DNA from: Thiomonas sp. X19
GTDB lineage: Bacteria > Pseudomonadota > Gammaproteobacteria > Burkholderiales > Burkholderiaceae_C
Direction: 5' to 3'
NCBI RefSeq assembly: GCF_900089495.1
Contig: NZ_LT605203.1
Coordinates: 2,926,093-2,990,092 of the forward strand
DNA: 64,000 nt
Shown piece by piece: positions 28,301-36,045 of this stretch (its first letter is position 1; each line of letters begins with the position of its first letter). Both the position numbers and the translations under genes were made by a program. The notes under the pieces were generated by a model that saw only the letters and a list, made by a program, of their open reading frames with translations, made no database searches and was not told where the DNA came from.

Positions 28301-29176
28301 ATGTTCAAGAATTTTCATCCGATTCGCATCCAGACCGGCAGTTCGAGCATCGCAGGCCGTATCGGCGGCAGCGGGCCACCACTGCTGTTGCTGCATGGTC
28401 ATCCCCAGACGCACATGATCTGGCACAAGATCGCAGATGCCTTGACGGCACACTACACCGTCGTCGCGACGGATTTACGCGGCTACGGTGCGTCGTCGAA
28501 ACCACAGGGGCAAGCGGATCACAGCACCTACAGCAAACGCGCCATGGCGGCAGATCAGGTTGCGGTGATGCAAAGCCTGGGATTCGAGTCGTTCTTCATC
28601 TGCGCCCACGACCGTGGCGCACGGGTCGCGCACCGCCTGTGCCTGGACTCCCCTGCCGCGATACGCAAAGCCATCTTGCTCGACATCGCTCCGACCCTGG
28701 CGATGTATGAGCAAACCAATCGGGCCTTTGCAACGGCCTACTTCCACTGGTTTTTTCTGATCCAGCCCTACCCTTTTCCGGAAAAACTGATCAGTTCCGA
28801 CCCCGATGCTTATATCGATGCCGTGATGGGCAATCGTTCCGCTGGCATGACACCTTTCACGCCTGAGGCGCAGGGAGCCTATCGGTCTGCCTTGCGTAGC
28901 GAGGGGGCTGTTCATGCGATGTGCGAGGATTACCGGGCGTCGGCGACCATCGATCTGGATCACGATCGATGGGACCGGCAGCAAGGCCGTCGCGTCACTT
29001 GTCCATTGCATGTGTTGTGGGGGCAACAAGGGATCGTCGGGCGTTTGTTCGACCCCTTGCGTGAATGGGGCCAAGTCGCCGAACAAGTCAGTGGCCATGC
29101 CCTGGATTGCGGGCACTACATTCCCGAAGAGGCCCCTGACGCTTTGTTGCAAGAGATCCACGCGACTTTGTGCTAA
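28301..29176 (+). CDS. Haloacetate (fluoroacetate) dehalogenase-like alpha/beta hydrolase
   Basis: The 291-residue cytoplasmic hydrolase would replace the halogen of haloacetates with hydroxyl, giving glycolate. Asp104-Arg105 and Arg108 (CAHDRGARVAH), Asp128 (LLDIAPT), His149-Trp150 (YFHWFFL), Tyr211 (CEDYRAS) and His272 (DCGHYIPEE) match, at nearly the same numbers, the catalytic triad, carboxylate-binding and fluoride-binding residues known in fluoroacetate dehalogenases. The nucleophile is aspartate, not serine. The start ATG has AAAGGA upstream. It stands alone between the MITE-like element and rpfC. The real substrate could be another short 2-haloacid. Confidence 0.85.
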   Translation: MFKNFHPIRIQTGSSSIAGRIGGSGPPLLLLHGHPQTHMIWHKIADALTAHYTVVATDLRGYGASSKPQGQADHSTYSKRAMAADQVAVMQSLGFESFFICAHDRGARVAHRLCLDSPAAIRKAILLDIAPTLAMYEQTNRAFATAYFHWFFLIQPYPFPEKLISSDPDAYIDAVMGNRSAGMTPFTPEAQGAYRSALRSEGAVHAMCEDYRASATIDLDHDRWDRQQGRRVTCPLHVLWGQQGIVGRLFDPLREWGQVAEQVSGHALDCGHYIPEEAPDALLQEIHATLC

Positions 29177-29316
29177 CTGCAAGCAAAGACAAATCCAACC
29201 GCCCGTGCCCAGCCCGGATGCAGCCCTTGCAGACGGTGGTTCGTAGGGACTGGCTTTTTAGCCGAAGTTTTGGATTTTTGCTGAACGACAAGCTCCAAAA
29301 AAGCCTGCATCAACCT

Positions 29317-31473
29317 TCATCCGTAATCAACATTTTGGTAGAACGTGCCATCTTGACGCCCAGCCTCCGCGATCACCTCGCGCAGAGCTTCTCTGGTTTT
29401 CGTGCTCGATTCTTGCAAATCTTGCGCCAATCTCTGTTTCTGCTCGACCAGAATTGCACTTTCTGTTCGCATGATGCCAATCGCCAGGCTCATCAAACGC
29501 ATTGCACCAGTTTCCATGCAAACGCCTTTTAGCGCATGTGCGGCGTCGTGTACGCCATTGAGATCTTCTGCTTCCAGTGCGTCAAGAATGCGCGACGTAT
29601 TGCGCTCAATATCAGTGCTAGCACGCCCCAATAATTCCTTAATAAAGTCGCGTCTCGTACCGATTTGCTTGAGTTTATCGATAACCCCCATGTCTATATA
29701 AACAGTAGGAATCGGGCGCAAACGTTGTGACGCTGCAGGTTCAGGCATCAAATCCTTGCGACCTGAGACTGTTTGCAGGGATGAAATTTTTTGCTTAACA
29801 TCCATCGAATTGCAAGTGCGATTGATCACGTCACGCAGTTCTTGCGCAAGAACTGGCTTTGTGAGGACTCCGAGCGCGCCGGTATTTTTCAGCCGTGAAG
29901 CTGTTAATGCCGACGCATCAGCCGTCAGAAAATAAGCAGGAACAGGATTGCGACAGCCAAACCGGTATGTTTGCAATACCGTGCTACCGTCTATATCGCC
30001 GAGGTTGTAGTCAAGAAGGAGTAAATCAAATTGCTCACTGCCTGCAAGCATATCTAGCGCTTGCCCGCCGCTGTCAGCGAGAATCACTGAGTGGCCTTCT
30101 TTCTGCAATATTTCCTGCAGCAGGTAGCGATTGGTCTCATTGTCATCAACGATCAGGATGCGTCGCCGTTCGAGCATGCTTTTTCGATCCAGATCGCCAA
30201 CGTTGCTCGATTCCTCGAATCCGTTCCGACTGGCTGGGATGCGGGGCATGCGCAGGTCGAACCAAAAAGTACTCCCTATGCCGACATCGCTGCTGACTCG
30301 TAAAGTCCCCCCCATCACCTCGACAACTTGCCTGCTGATGGCCAATCCGAGCCCCGTTCCTTCCGCGTGCTGCAAGCTTTTTGTGCTGAGCTGCACAAAA
30401 GGATCGAAGATTTTATCCTGGAATTCTTTAGGTATTCCAATCCCCGAGTCTTTGATACTAAAGCGCAAGAGATAATCGGATGGCGATTCCCGCAAGAGAG
30501 AAATATTCAACGCCACGGAGCCATACTCCGTAAATTTCACGGAATTCCCGGCCAAGTTAATCAACAAACGTGTCAGCCAATGGGAATCACCGACAACGTT
30601 ATCGATAATTCTTGGGTCGATCATGCTCGAAAAACTGATCCCCTTTTTCCTGGCATTGGTCTCGACTGAAGCACGAACCACGTCCACTTGATCGGCAAGC
30701 TTGATAGGGTTTGCCTTGAGTTGTATCTTGGTCAACGTTAGCTTGCTTTGATCCAGGAGATCATTGATATCCGCGAGCAAGTGACCGCTCAATGTGAGTA
30801 TTGTCGCAGCCAGTTGTTTGGGCCTCTCCGTGTTTGCCTCTGCTTGTAATAGCTCCGCAGCATTGGAGATTCCACCCAGTGGAGTACGCAATTCGTGGCT
30901 AACCCTCGCCAGCAAATCAGATTTAGCCCGACTCTCGTGCTCGGCAAACACAATAGCTTGATTTAGCTTGTCCATCAGGACAGCAACATAGCCGGGAATC
31001 ATCAGAATTGAAATCAAACTGGAAAACCAAAACAACATGTGATCCTGCCAGTAAGATGCCAACAGAGGAGTCATCGCAAGTCCAGCGAGTGAGGCACCTT
31101 GTGCGGTACGCATGATCGCCTTGTTGCCGGTCCGCATACCGTAACCAATGGAAGTAAAGATAAAAAGCGGGACCACAAGCACAGCTGTTTGCCCCATCAC
31201 AATGACCCAAGCAGTCAGCATCAGGGGGTCGAGGAGTGCCGTCAGATACCCGAGCCATTTTGACCAGACATTTCGGCCTCGATGCGTCATGACATAGAGG
31301 GCAACTGCGTAAGTTAGATGGACAAATGCCACGAAAAATACATACAGAGGAGGCGACTTCAGGGCGAAAATCACACACAGCCAAATCGCGATGCATATGC
31401 CCGCCAACCACATCCGCAATCGTGCTTGCCCTCTTAGCGCGGTTGCGTAATCAAAAATGCTTGGCTTTTCCAT
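29317..31473 (-). CDS. rpfC: Hybrid sensor histidine kinase, RpfC-type
   Basis: RpfC detects the diffusible fatty-acid signal DSF and passes phosphate to RpfG. The 718-residue protein has about five membrane segments in the first 165 residues. It then has the kinase site VSHELRTPLGG (His193), an ATPase domain ending AEGTGLGLAISRQVVEVMGG, a receiver (ILIVDDNETNRYLL, aspartate in LLLLDYNLGDIDG), and a C-terminal Hpt domain with histidine in DAAHALKGVCMETGAMRL. This domain order matches RpfC. It is 78 bases after rpfG on the same strand and divergent from the ACP-KAS-rpfF genes. Confidence 0.9.
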   Translation of the reverse strand: MEKPSIFDYATALRGQARLRMWLAGICIAIWLCVIFALKSPPLYVFFVAFVHLTYAVALYVMTHRGRNVWSKWLGYLTALLDPLMLTAWVIVMGQTAVLVVPLFIFTSIGYGMRTGNKAIMRTAQGASLAGLAMTPLLASYWQDHMLFWFSSLISILMIPGYVAVLMDKLNQAIVFAEHESRAKSDLLARVSHELRTPLGGISNAAELLQAEANTERPKQLAATILTLSGHLLADINDLLDQSKLTLTKIQLKANPIKLADQVDVVRASVETNARKKGISFSSMIDPRIIDNVVGDSHWLTRLLINLAGNSVKFTEYGSVALNISLLRESPSDYLLRFSIKDSGIGIPKEFQDKIFDPFVQLSTKSLQHAEGTGLGLAISRQVVEVMGGTLRVSSDVGIGSTFWFDLRMPRIPASRNGFEESSNVGDLDRKSMLERRRILIVDDNETNRYLLQEILQKEGHSVILADSGGQALDMLAGSEQFDLLLLDYNLGDIDGSTVLQTYRFGCRNPVPAYFLTADASALTASRLKNTGALGVLTKPVLAQELRDVINRTCNSMDVKQKISSLQTVSGRKDLMPEPAASQRLRPIPTVYIDMGVIDKLKQIGTRRDFIKELLGRASTDIERNTSRILDALEAEDLNGVHDAAHALKGVCMETGAMRLMSLAIGIMRTESAILVEQKQRLAQDLQESSTKTREALREVIAEAGRQDGTFYQNVDYG

Positions 31474-31551
31474 GATGGGCTTCCTTTATCCTTTACTCGG
31501 TGTCCATGCCGGTAAGGGCTTGGGTTTAAGGGGCTCGTAGCCAGTTTGGCG

Positions 31552-32619
31552 TTAGGGCAGACTTGTGCTGATTTCAGTCAACCCCGTTAGATCGGCCAGG
31601 AAGACCTTGACCAATTCCGGGTCCATGTGTGAACCAGCCTGTTGGCGCAAATAGTCCTGTGCTTTCTCATGCGTCCACGCCTCCTTATACGGCCGCCTGG
31701 AAGTGAGCGCGTCGTAAACATCGACCACCGCTAGGATTCGCGCCGAAAGCGGAATGTCTTGTCCTGAAAGGCCGTCTGGATACCCGCTGCCATCAAATTT
31801 CTCGTGATGTGAACGCGCGATTTCCGCAGCGACTCTCATGTGTTCCGTATGACCGCCGGAGAGCATGGCATCTCCAATCACCGTGTGGGTCTTCATGACC
31901 GTCCACTCCTCCGGCGTCAAGCTGCGCCTCGCTAGCAAAATTTGATCGGGTATGGCGACTTTCCCGATGTCATGGAGCGGCGCAGCCATCTCTAAAACTG
32001 CCGTGAAGGCTTCGCTGCACCCCAAACGGCGCGACAACAACGCCGAGTAGCGCCCGATGCGGCTGAGATGCGCCCCGGTATCGATGTCACGCTGCTCAGC
32101 GACTTTGGCAAGGCGGAACAACGTCTCCATTTTTTCTTTTTGAAGATCTTGTATGACCTGCTCGACCCTATGCTCCAACTCGCCGGCGTGACGGAGAGTT
32201 GCGAGTTGGAAGCGGCGCAGATTGAGGAGGTTTCGACATCTGGCAGCGCATTCGCGGTAGTCCAACGGGTGACTAAGATAGTCATTGGCGCCAGCATCCA
32301 AGGCGTCGTACCGTACTGCCAAATCGTCGACCGCCGTGATGCAGATGATGGGCGGCTCGGCCAGATGCTCCAGCGACCTTAGGGCCTTGATCAGCATCAC
32401 CCCATTCATTCGGGGCATGCGATAATCAGTTAGAACAAGATCAACGGGATGGGTATTGGCATATGAAAGGGCGGCCACAGGATCTTCGAATGGCAGGATG
32501 TTTGCCTGCGGACAAGTATTACTTGAAATCTCAGCCAATAAATGACGATTCGTCGCTTGATCATCGACGATTATTATCGTGGGCGCGCCTTTCCAATCGT
32601 TGCCGCTATTGATGTTCAT
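31552..32619 (-). CDS. rpfG: Response regulator with HD-GYP domain, RpfG-type
   Basis: RpfG is a cyclic-di-GMP phosphodiesterase switched on by RpfC. The 355-residue product has an N-terminal receiver (IIIVDDQATNRHLL, phospho-aspartate in LVLTDYRMPRMNG). The HD-GYP domain has the metal site PLHDIGKVAIPD and the signature HHEKFDGSGYPDGL. All key residues are present. It is the first gene of the minus-strand rpfGC pair; its ATG is 165 bases from the divergent ACP gene, so both promoters lie in that gap. Confidence 0.92.
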   Translation of the reverse strand: MNINSGNDWKGAPTIIIVDDQATNRHLLAEISSNTCPQANILPFEDPVAALSYANTHPVDLVLTDYRMPRMNGVMLIKALRSLEHLAEPPIICITAVDDLAVRYDALDAGANDYLSHPLDYRECAARCRNLLNLRRFQLATLRHAGELEHRVEQVIQDLQKEKMETLFRLAKVAEQRDIDTGAHLSRIGRYSALLSRRLGCSEAFTAVLEMAAPLHDIGKVAIPDQILLARRSLTPEEWTVMKTHTVIGDAMLSGGHTEHMRVAAEIARSHHEKFDGSGYPDGLSGQDIPLSARILAVVDVYDALTSRRPYKEAWTHEKAQDYLRQQAGSHMDPELVKVFLADLTGLTEISTSLP

Positions 32620-32783
32620 TTTTAAGAAATCATCGCCATATAAAATATATTATTATTTTCATGCCAGGGTTTAAATATTGAATTAGAACTTACAATAAGC
32701 TGCCGCGGAAATAAAGGATGCGACGCAAAACGACCCGCACGGAATAACGCATATTAAATCACTTTCGACACACAAAGGAAATC

Positions 32784-33050
32784 ATGAATCAGATCTGGGA
32801 TGAGTTTCAAATTATCAAGAAAATCAAAGATATAGTCCTATCGACGTTCAACATTGATTTATCCAACAAACCAGACACCATGCCAATTGGGGATCTGGGT
32901 TTGGACTCAATGGGAATTCTCGATGTGATCATGAACCTGGAGGACGTCATCGGGCAGAATTTAAAAAATATTGACCTTCCTAAAAATCCAACATTGCGCG
33001 ATGTTGCTGATATGGTTATTAAAAATATGCAAGCAGGCGGTCATGATTGA
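32784..33050 (+). CDS. Dedicated acyl carrier protein of the rpf locus
   Basis: The 88-residue acidic protein has the phosphopantetheine site GLDSMGIL with serine 42, and a helical layout typical of ACPs. AAAGGAA lies ahead of the ATG. It overlaps the ketosynthase start by 8 bases. Sequence outside the attachment site (DLSNKPDTMP, IGQNLKNIDLPKNP) is unlike housekeeping AcpP, so it is likely a specialised carrier. It is the first gene of an operon with a ketosynthase and rpfF, which suggests it holds the acyl chain that becomes the DSF-type signal. That role is inferred. Confidence 0.85.
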   Translation: MNQIWDEFQIIKKIKDIVLSTFNIDLSNKPDTMPIGDLGLDSMGILDVIMNLEDVIGQNLKNIDLPKNPTLRDVADMVIKNMQAGGHD

Positions 33051-34272
33051 TATAGCAATCACCGGTATTGGCGTCATCTCTCCGATCGGCATGACAGAGA
33101 CGACAGTCTTGGAAAGTCTTCTCGCTTCGCGATCAGGAGTCAGGGCGTTCGAATCCCAAGCCTTGTCGAGGCCATTTCCGATGGCTCCCGTTGAGGCCCA
33201 GTTCAATGACTCGTTCACGCGCGTCGAATTGCCTTTCCTTGATCGTACGACCCAGTTGGCGATCCTGGCAGCCCAGCAAGCTACAGAAAACGCCGGAATC
33301 GTGAACTATTCCTCATTTGGCGAACGTGCCGGCGTTTTTTTTGGGACAGTCCGTGGTGGTGGCGCAACTGAATGGGAGTGGACACGTCAGTTTTACACCG
33401 GCGAGAAGAAAACCGCCAAACCCTATGTGATCATGGGTTGCATGGCTAACGCCGGAGCTGCACAGATTTCCATTCGGCAGCAGGTATATGGGCCTACAGC
33501 AAGTCATACATCGGCATGCTCATCGTCAGGATCTGCAATTGCTGACGCTTGCAGGCAAATCAGGAGCGGGGAAATTGACGTTGCAATTGCCGGTGGAGCG
33601 GAAGCAGCGCTGACACCTGTATTTCTTGGTGCATGGGATGGGCTTCGCGCGTTAGCCGAAGTCGACCCCGTGCCGTCCCAAAGTTGTCGCCCTTTTTCGC
33701 GCCAGCGCACCGGTTTAGTCTTGGGGGAGGGAAGCGTGTTTTTCGTGCTGGAATCGCGTGAGCACGCAGAACGACGTCAGGCCCCAATTCATGCATTTGT
33801 TGCTGGCTGGGGCATCGCTTCTGACGGCTATCACATCGGTTCACCCCACCAGCGCGGACAGATCGCTGCGATGCGTTCGGCCCTGCGCACTGCTGGCATC
33901 GATGCCTCCGAACTTGACTACATCAATGCCCACGCGACCGCTACGCGCGGCGGTGATCCCGTCGAAGTGGCAGCTTTAAAAGAAGTCCTCGGCAATGCAG
34001 CGCAGTCGGTTCCTGTGAGCGCTACGAAGGCCTTGCATGCCCACATGCTCGGCGCAGCCAGCGCGATGGAACTTCTGGTTTGTGTCCTAGCTTTGCGCCA
34101 TTCGTTCATTCCAGCAACGGCACATCTTTCCGATATCGATCCAGAGTGCAGTGGCATTCGGCATGTGACTGAGACGATGCGCGATCAGCCCGTACGACAT
34201 GCCATGAGCCTATCTGCAGGCTTCGGCGGGACCAATGCGGCTCTGGTGGTACGGTCCTCCACACTCGACTGA
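33043..34272 (+). CDS. Beta-ketoacyl-ACP synthase (FabF-like) of the rpf locus
   Basis: This 409-residue condensing enzyme begins IAITGIGVISPIG. Its active cysteine is in SHTSACSSSGSAIADA, and the two histidines are in INAHATATRGGD and ATKALHAHMLGAASAMEL. The Cys-His-His triad is complete, so decarboxylative chain extension is likely. The usual NAHGTST is NAHATAT. The start is the ATG at 33043, overlapping the ACP. It lies 8 bases before rpfF. Together these would let the cell build a special acyl-ACP for RpfF. It could be polyketide-like rather than fatty-acid-like. Confidence 0.87.
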   Translation: MIDIAITGIGVISPIGMTETTVLESLLASRSGVRAFESQALSRPFPMAPVEAQFNDSFTRVELPFLDRTTQLAILAAQQATENAGIVNYSSFGERAGVFFGTVRGGGATEWEWTRQFYTGEKKTAKPYVIMGCMANAGAAQISIRQQVYGPTASHTSACSSSGSAIADACRQIRSGEIDVAIAGGAEAALTPVFLGAWDGLRALAEVDPVPSQSCRPFSRQRTGLVLGEGSVFFVLESREHAERRQAPIHAFVAGWGIASDGYHIGSPHQRGQIAAMRSALRTAGIDASELDYINAHATATRGGDPVEVAALKEVLGNAAQSVPVSATKALHAHMLGAASAMELLVCVLALRHSFIPATAHLSDIDPECSGIRHVTETMRDQPVRHAMSLSAGFGGTNAALVVRSSTLD

Positions 34273-34280
34273 ATCTAACC

Positions 34281-35150
34281 ATGCTAAGTACGGATGCGAA
34301 TGTCGTTGCGCTCTCGGCGCCTCTTGTCGAGGCTGACTTTGATCCTGCGCTGAATGCGCTGTGGATCAGCATGACGATCCAAAGAAGTCGGCCGCAGAAT
34401 TTTTCCAACAAGCTGCTTCAGGCACTCCAGGGCCTGATTAATCACGTGTGCGAAAATCAAGGCCTATGGGGTAATGAAGAAGGAGGCGATCCGATTCATT
34501 ACGCTGTGCTCCGATCTAGACACCCCAATTACTTCAACCTAGGCGGCGATCTCAATTACTTTCTGGATTGTATACGGCGAGGCGATCCCGACTCGCTTCG
34601 AAACTACTCTATGCAATGTCTTGATATGATTTATCAATGGGCCACCGCAATCACTCGGCAGAGCACCACCATTGCCCTTGTCCAAGGTCGCGCCTTGGGT
34701 GGTGGGTTTGAGACAGCTTTGTCCGCGGACTATATTGTTGCAGAAGAACATGCTGAATTCGGTTTCCCGGAAATCCTTTTCGGCCTCTTCCCTTGTACCG
34801 GCGGGATGAGCTTGTTAGCGCGCCGAATTGGAGTTTATGAAGCGGAAAAAATCATGCGCAATGGCAAGATCTATTCGGCAATTGAATTAGAGGAAATTGG
34901 CATCATCGATCGTGTTTGCCCTTCAGGGACCGGCGAAAGCGCGATCGGGGAGTTTATTATCGAGCATAGCAAACGCCGCAAGGCCAGACAAGCCCTACAG
35001 CATGCTAAAGCCAGGATGACCGCACTCAATTATGAGGAGTTGAATTCAGTTGTGAATGATTGGGTTGCCGCTGCGATGTGTCTCACGGATAATGAGTTGC
35101 GAGTCCTCGAAACACTGGTCAAAATGCAGCGGTCTGAATTTGCCCATTAA
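34281..35150 (+). CDS. rpfF: DSF synthase, RpfF-type crotonase
   Basis: RpfF makes cis-2-unsaturated fatty acids (DSF family signals) by dehydrating a 3-hydroxyacyl-ACP and releasing the product. The 289-residue protein keeps both glutamates known to be catalytic in Xanthomonas RpfF: Glu144 in GGGFETALSAD and Glu164 in EFGFPEILFGLFP. The oxyanion loop SRHPNYFNLGGDLNYFL is also RpfF-like. It closes the ACP-KAS-rpfF operon and stands opposite rpfG-rpfC. Its chain-length preference cannot be told from sequence. Confidence 0.92.
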   Translation: MLSTDANVVALSAPLVEADFDPALNALWISMTIQRSRPQNFSNKLLQALQGLINHVCENQGLWGNEEGGDPIHYAVLRSRHPNYFNLGGDLNYFLDCIRRGDPDSLRNYSMQCLDMIYQWATAITRQSTTIALVQGRALGGGFETALSADYIVAEEHAEFGFPEILFGLFPCTGGMSLLARRIGVYEAEKIMRNGKIYSAIELEEIGIIDRVCPSGTGESAIGEFIIEHSKRRKARQALQHAKARMTALNYEELNSVVNDWVAAAMCLTDNELRVLETLVKMQRSEFAH

Positions 35151-35566
35151 TATCCATACCATGCTTGAACCGCACGGTATGTCTGCTGCGCCCCACACAA
35201 TCGCACGGTCCTGGAACTGATCCGTTGCAGCTCGTAGCTCCTGCTGCGACAGGCTCAGAACCTCGGAAACAGGTGCGAGCAAGCTTTTGATGGCGATGCG
35301 GCACGTTCCAGGATTTCAGGAAAGTGCCGGCACTGGTGGGGAGAGTCAGGCGGCCTGGTGTGATGGCCAGCGCGGTATTGCATCCAGGAAGGCAGCGATC
35401 GGCCAGGGTCAAGGCTCACCATGCAGGGATTAAACCCCTGGGGGGAGTAGCGCGCCGATGCCGCCATGAAGCAAAAAATTGAAGGCAAAAATAACCTACA
35501 GGGCAAATTTGCTAGGGTAGGTTTTGTGGGAGCTTTTGTGGGAGCAAAGCCTTGAAATTCTCAGAA
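35151..35566. other. Intergenic stretch after rpfF
   Basis: About 415 bases without a convincing gene. A weak dyad (CATACC ... GGTATG, 35157-35182) follows the rpfF stop, but no T-run follows it. A direct repeat TTTTGTGGGAGC occurs twice at about 35522-35546. Short antisense open frames look random. Confidence 0.35.
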
Positions 35567-35587
35567 AGTCCTTGATAATCAAGGACT
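35567..35587 (-). terminator. Hairpin downstream of tRNA-Asp
   Basis: AGTCCTTGA and TCAAGGACT form 9-base perfect arms around three bases. On the minus strand the hairpin lies 13 bases after the tRNA 3' end and is followed by TTTCT, so it may end the tRNA transcript. The T-run is short. Confidence 0.45.
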
Positions 35588-35600
35588 TATACTGTTTTAT

Positions 35601-35677
35601 TGGCGGAGTGGACGGGACTCGAACCCGCGACCCCCGGCGTGACAGGCCGGTATTCTAACCAACTGAACTACCACTCC
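35601..35677 (-). tRNA. tRNA-Asp (GTC)
   Basis: On the minus strand the 77-base gene begins GGAGTGGTAGTTCAGTTGG. It has the anticodon loop CTGTCAC (GTC), the T loop GGTTCGAGTCC, a seven-pair acceptor stem (GGAGTGG/CCACTCC), discriminator G and an encoded CCA. All stems can be drawn. It lies between the rpf region and the GGDEF-EAL gene and could be an integration site, though no integrase is present. Confidence 0.97.
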
Positions 35678-36045
35678 AACTGACTTGAACTGACAACGGC
35701 TTGACAGCTAGCCGTCTTGCGGGCATTCGCATAAAACCCCAGCGTCAACAGCCTTGCCTTCTTGCGAAGGCAATCTAAAATTATGCCAAAGGATCGGCCT
35801 CGCGTCAAGGCCAAAGTCATAACAATGCTTCCAGCGCCTGGACGGATCGATGGGCTTGGTCAGAGTCATGTCTTCATGCAATGCGACCACGACCACTTGG
35901 GCTCTTAGCGCGGATGCGTGGGCAAAGCGAACGCACCATGCGGATTTCTTCGGCACCTGATGCTCCTCCTCCTATCCGTGGCATCTGCTGACGCCGAAAG
36001 TTTGCACTTGTCGCGCTGTTCATCAGCGGAACAGCCTCTGATCGC
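35678..36045. other. Intergenic stretch between tRNA-Asp and the GGDEF-EAL gene
   Basis: About 370 bases in which I see no gene, repeat or structured RNA. It would contain the tRNA promoter on the minus strand and the 3' end of the GGDEF-EAL transcript. Short open frames here have no recognisable features. Confidence 0.35.

Noticed and set aside
35155..35182. Terminator after rpfF
   Set aside because: Arms are only six bases with a long loop, and there is no T-run.
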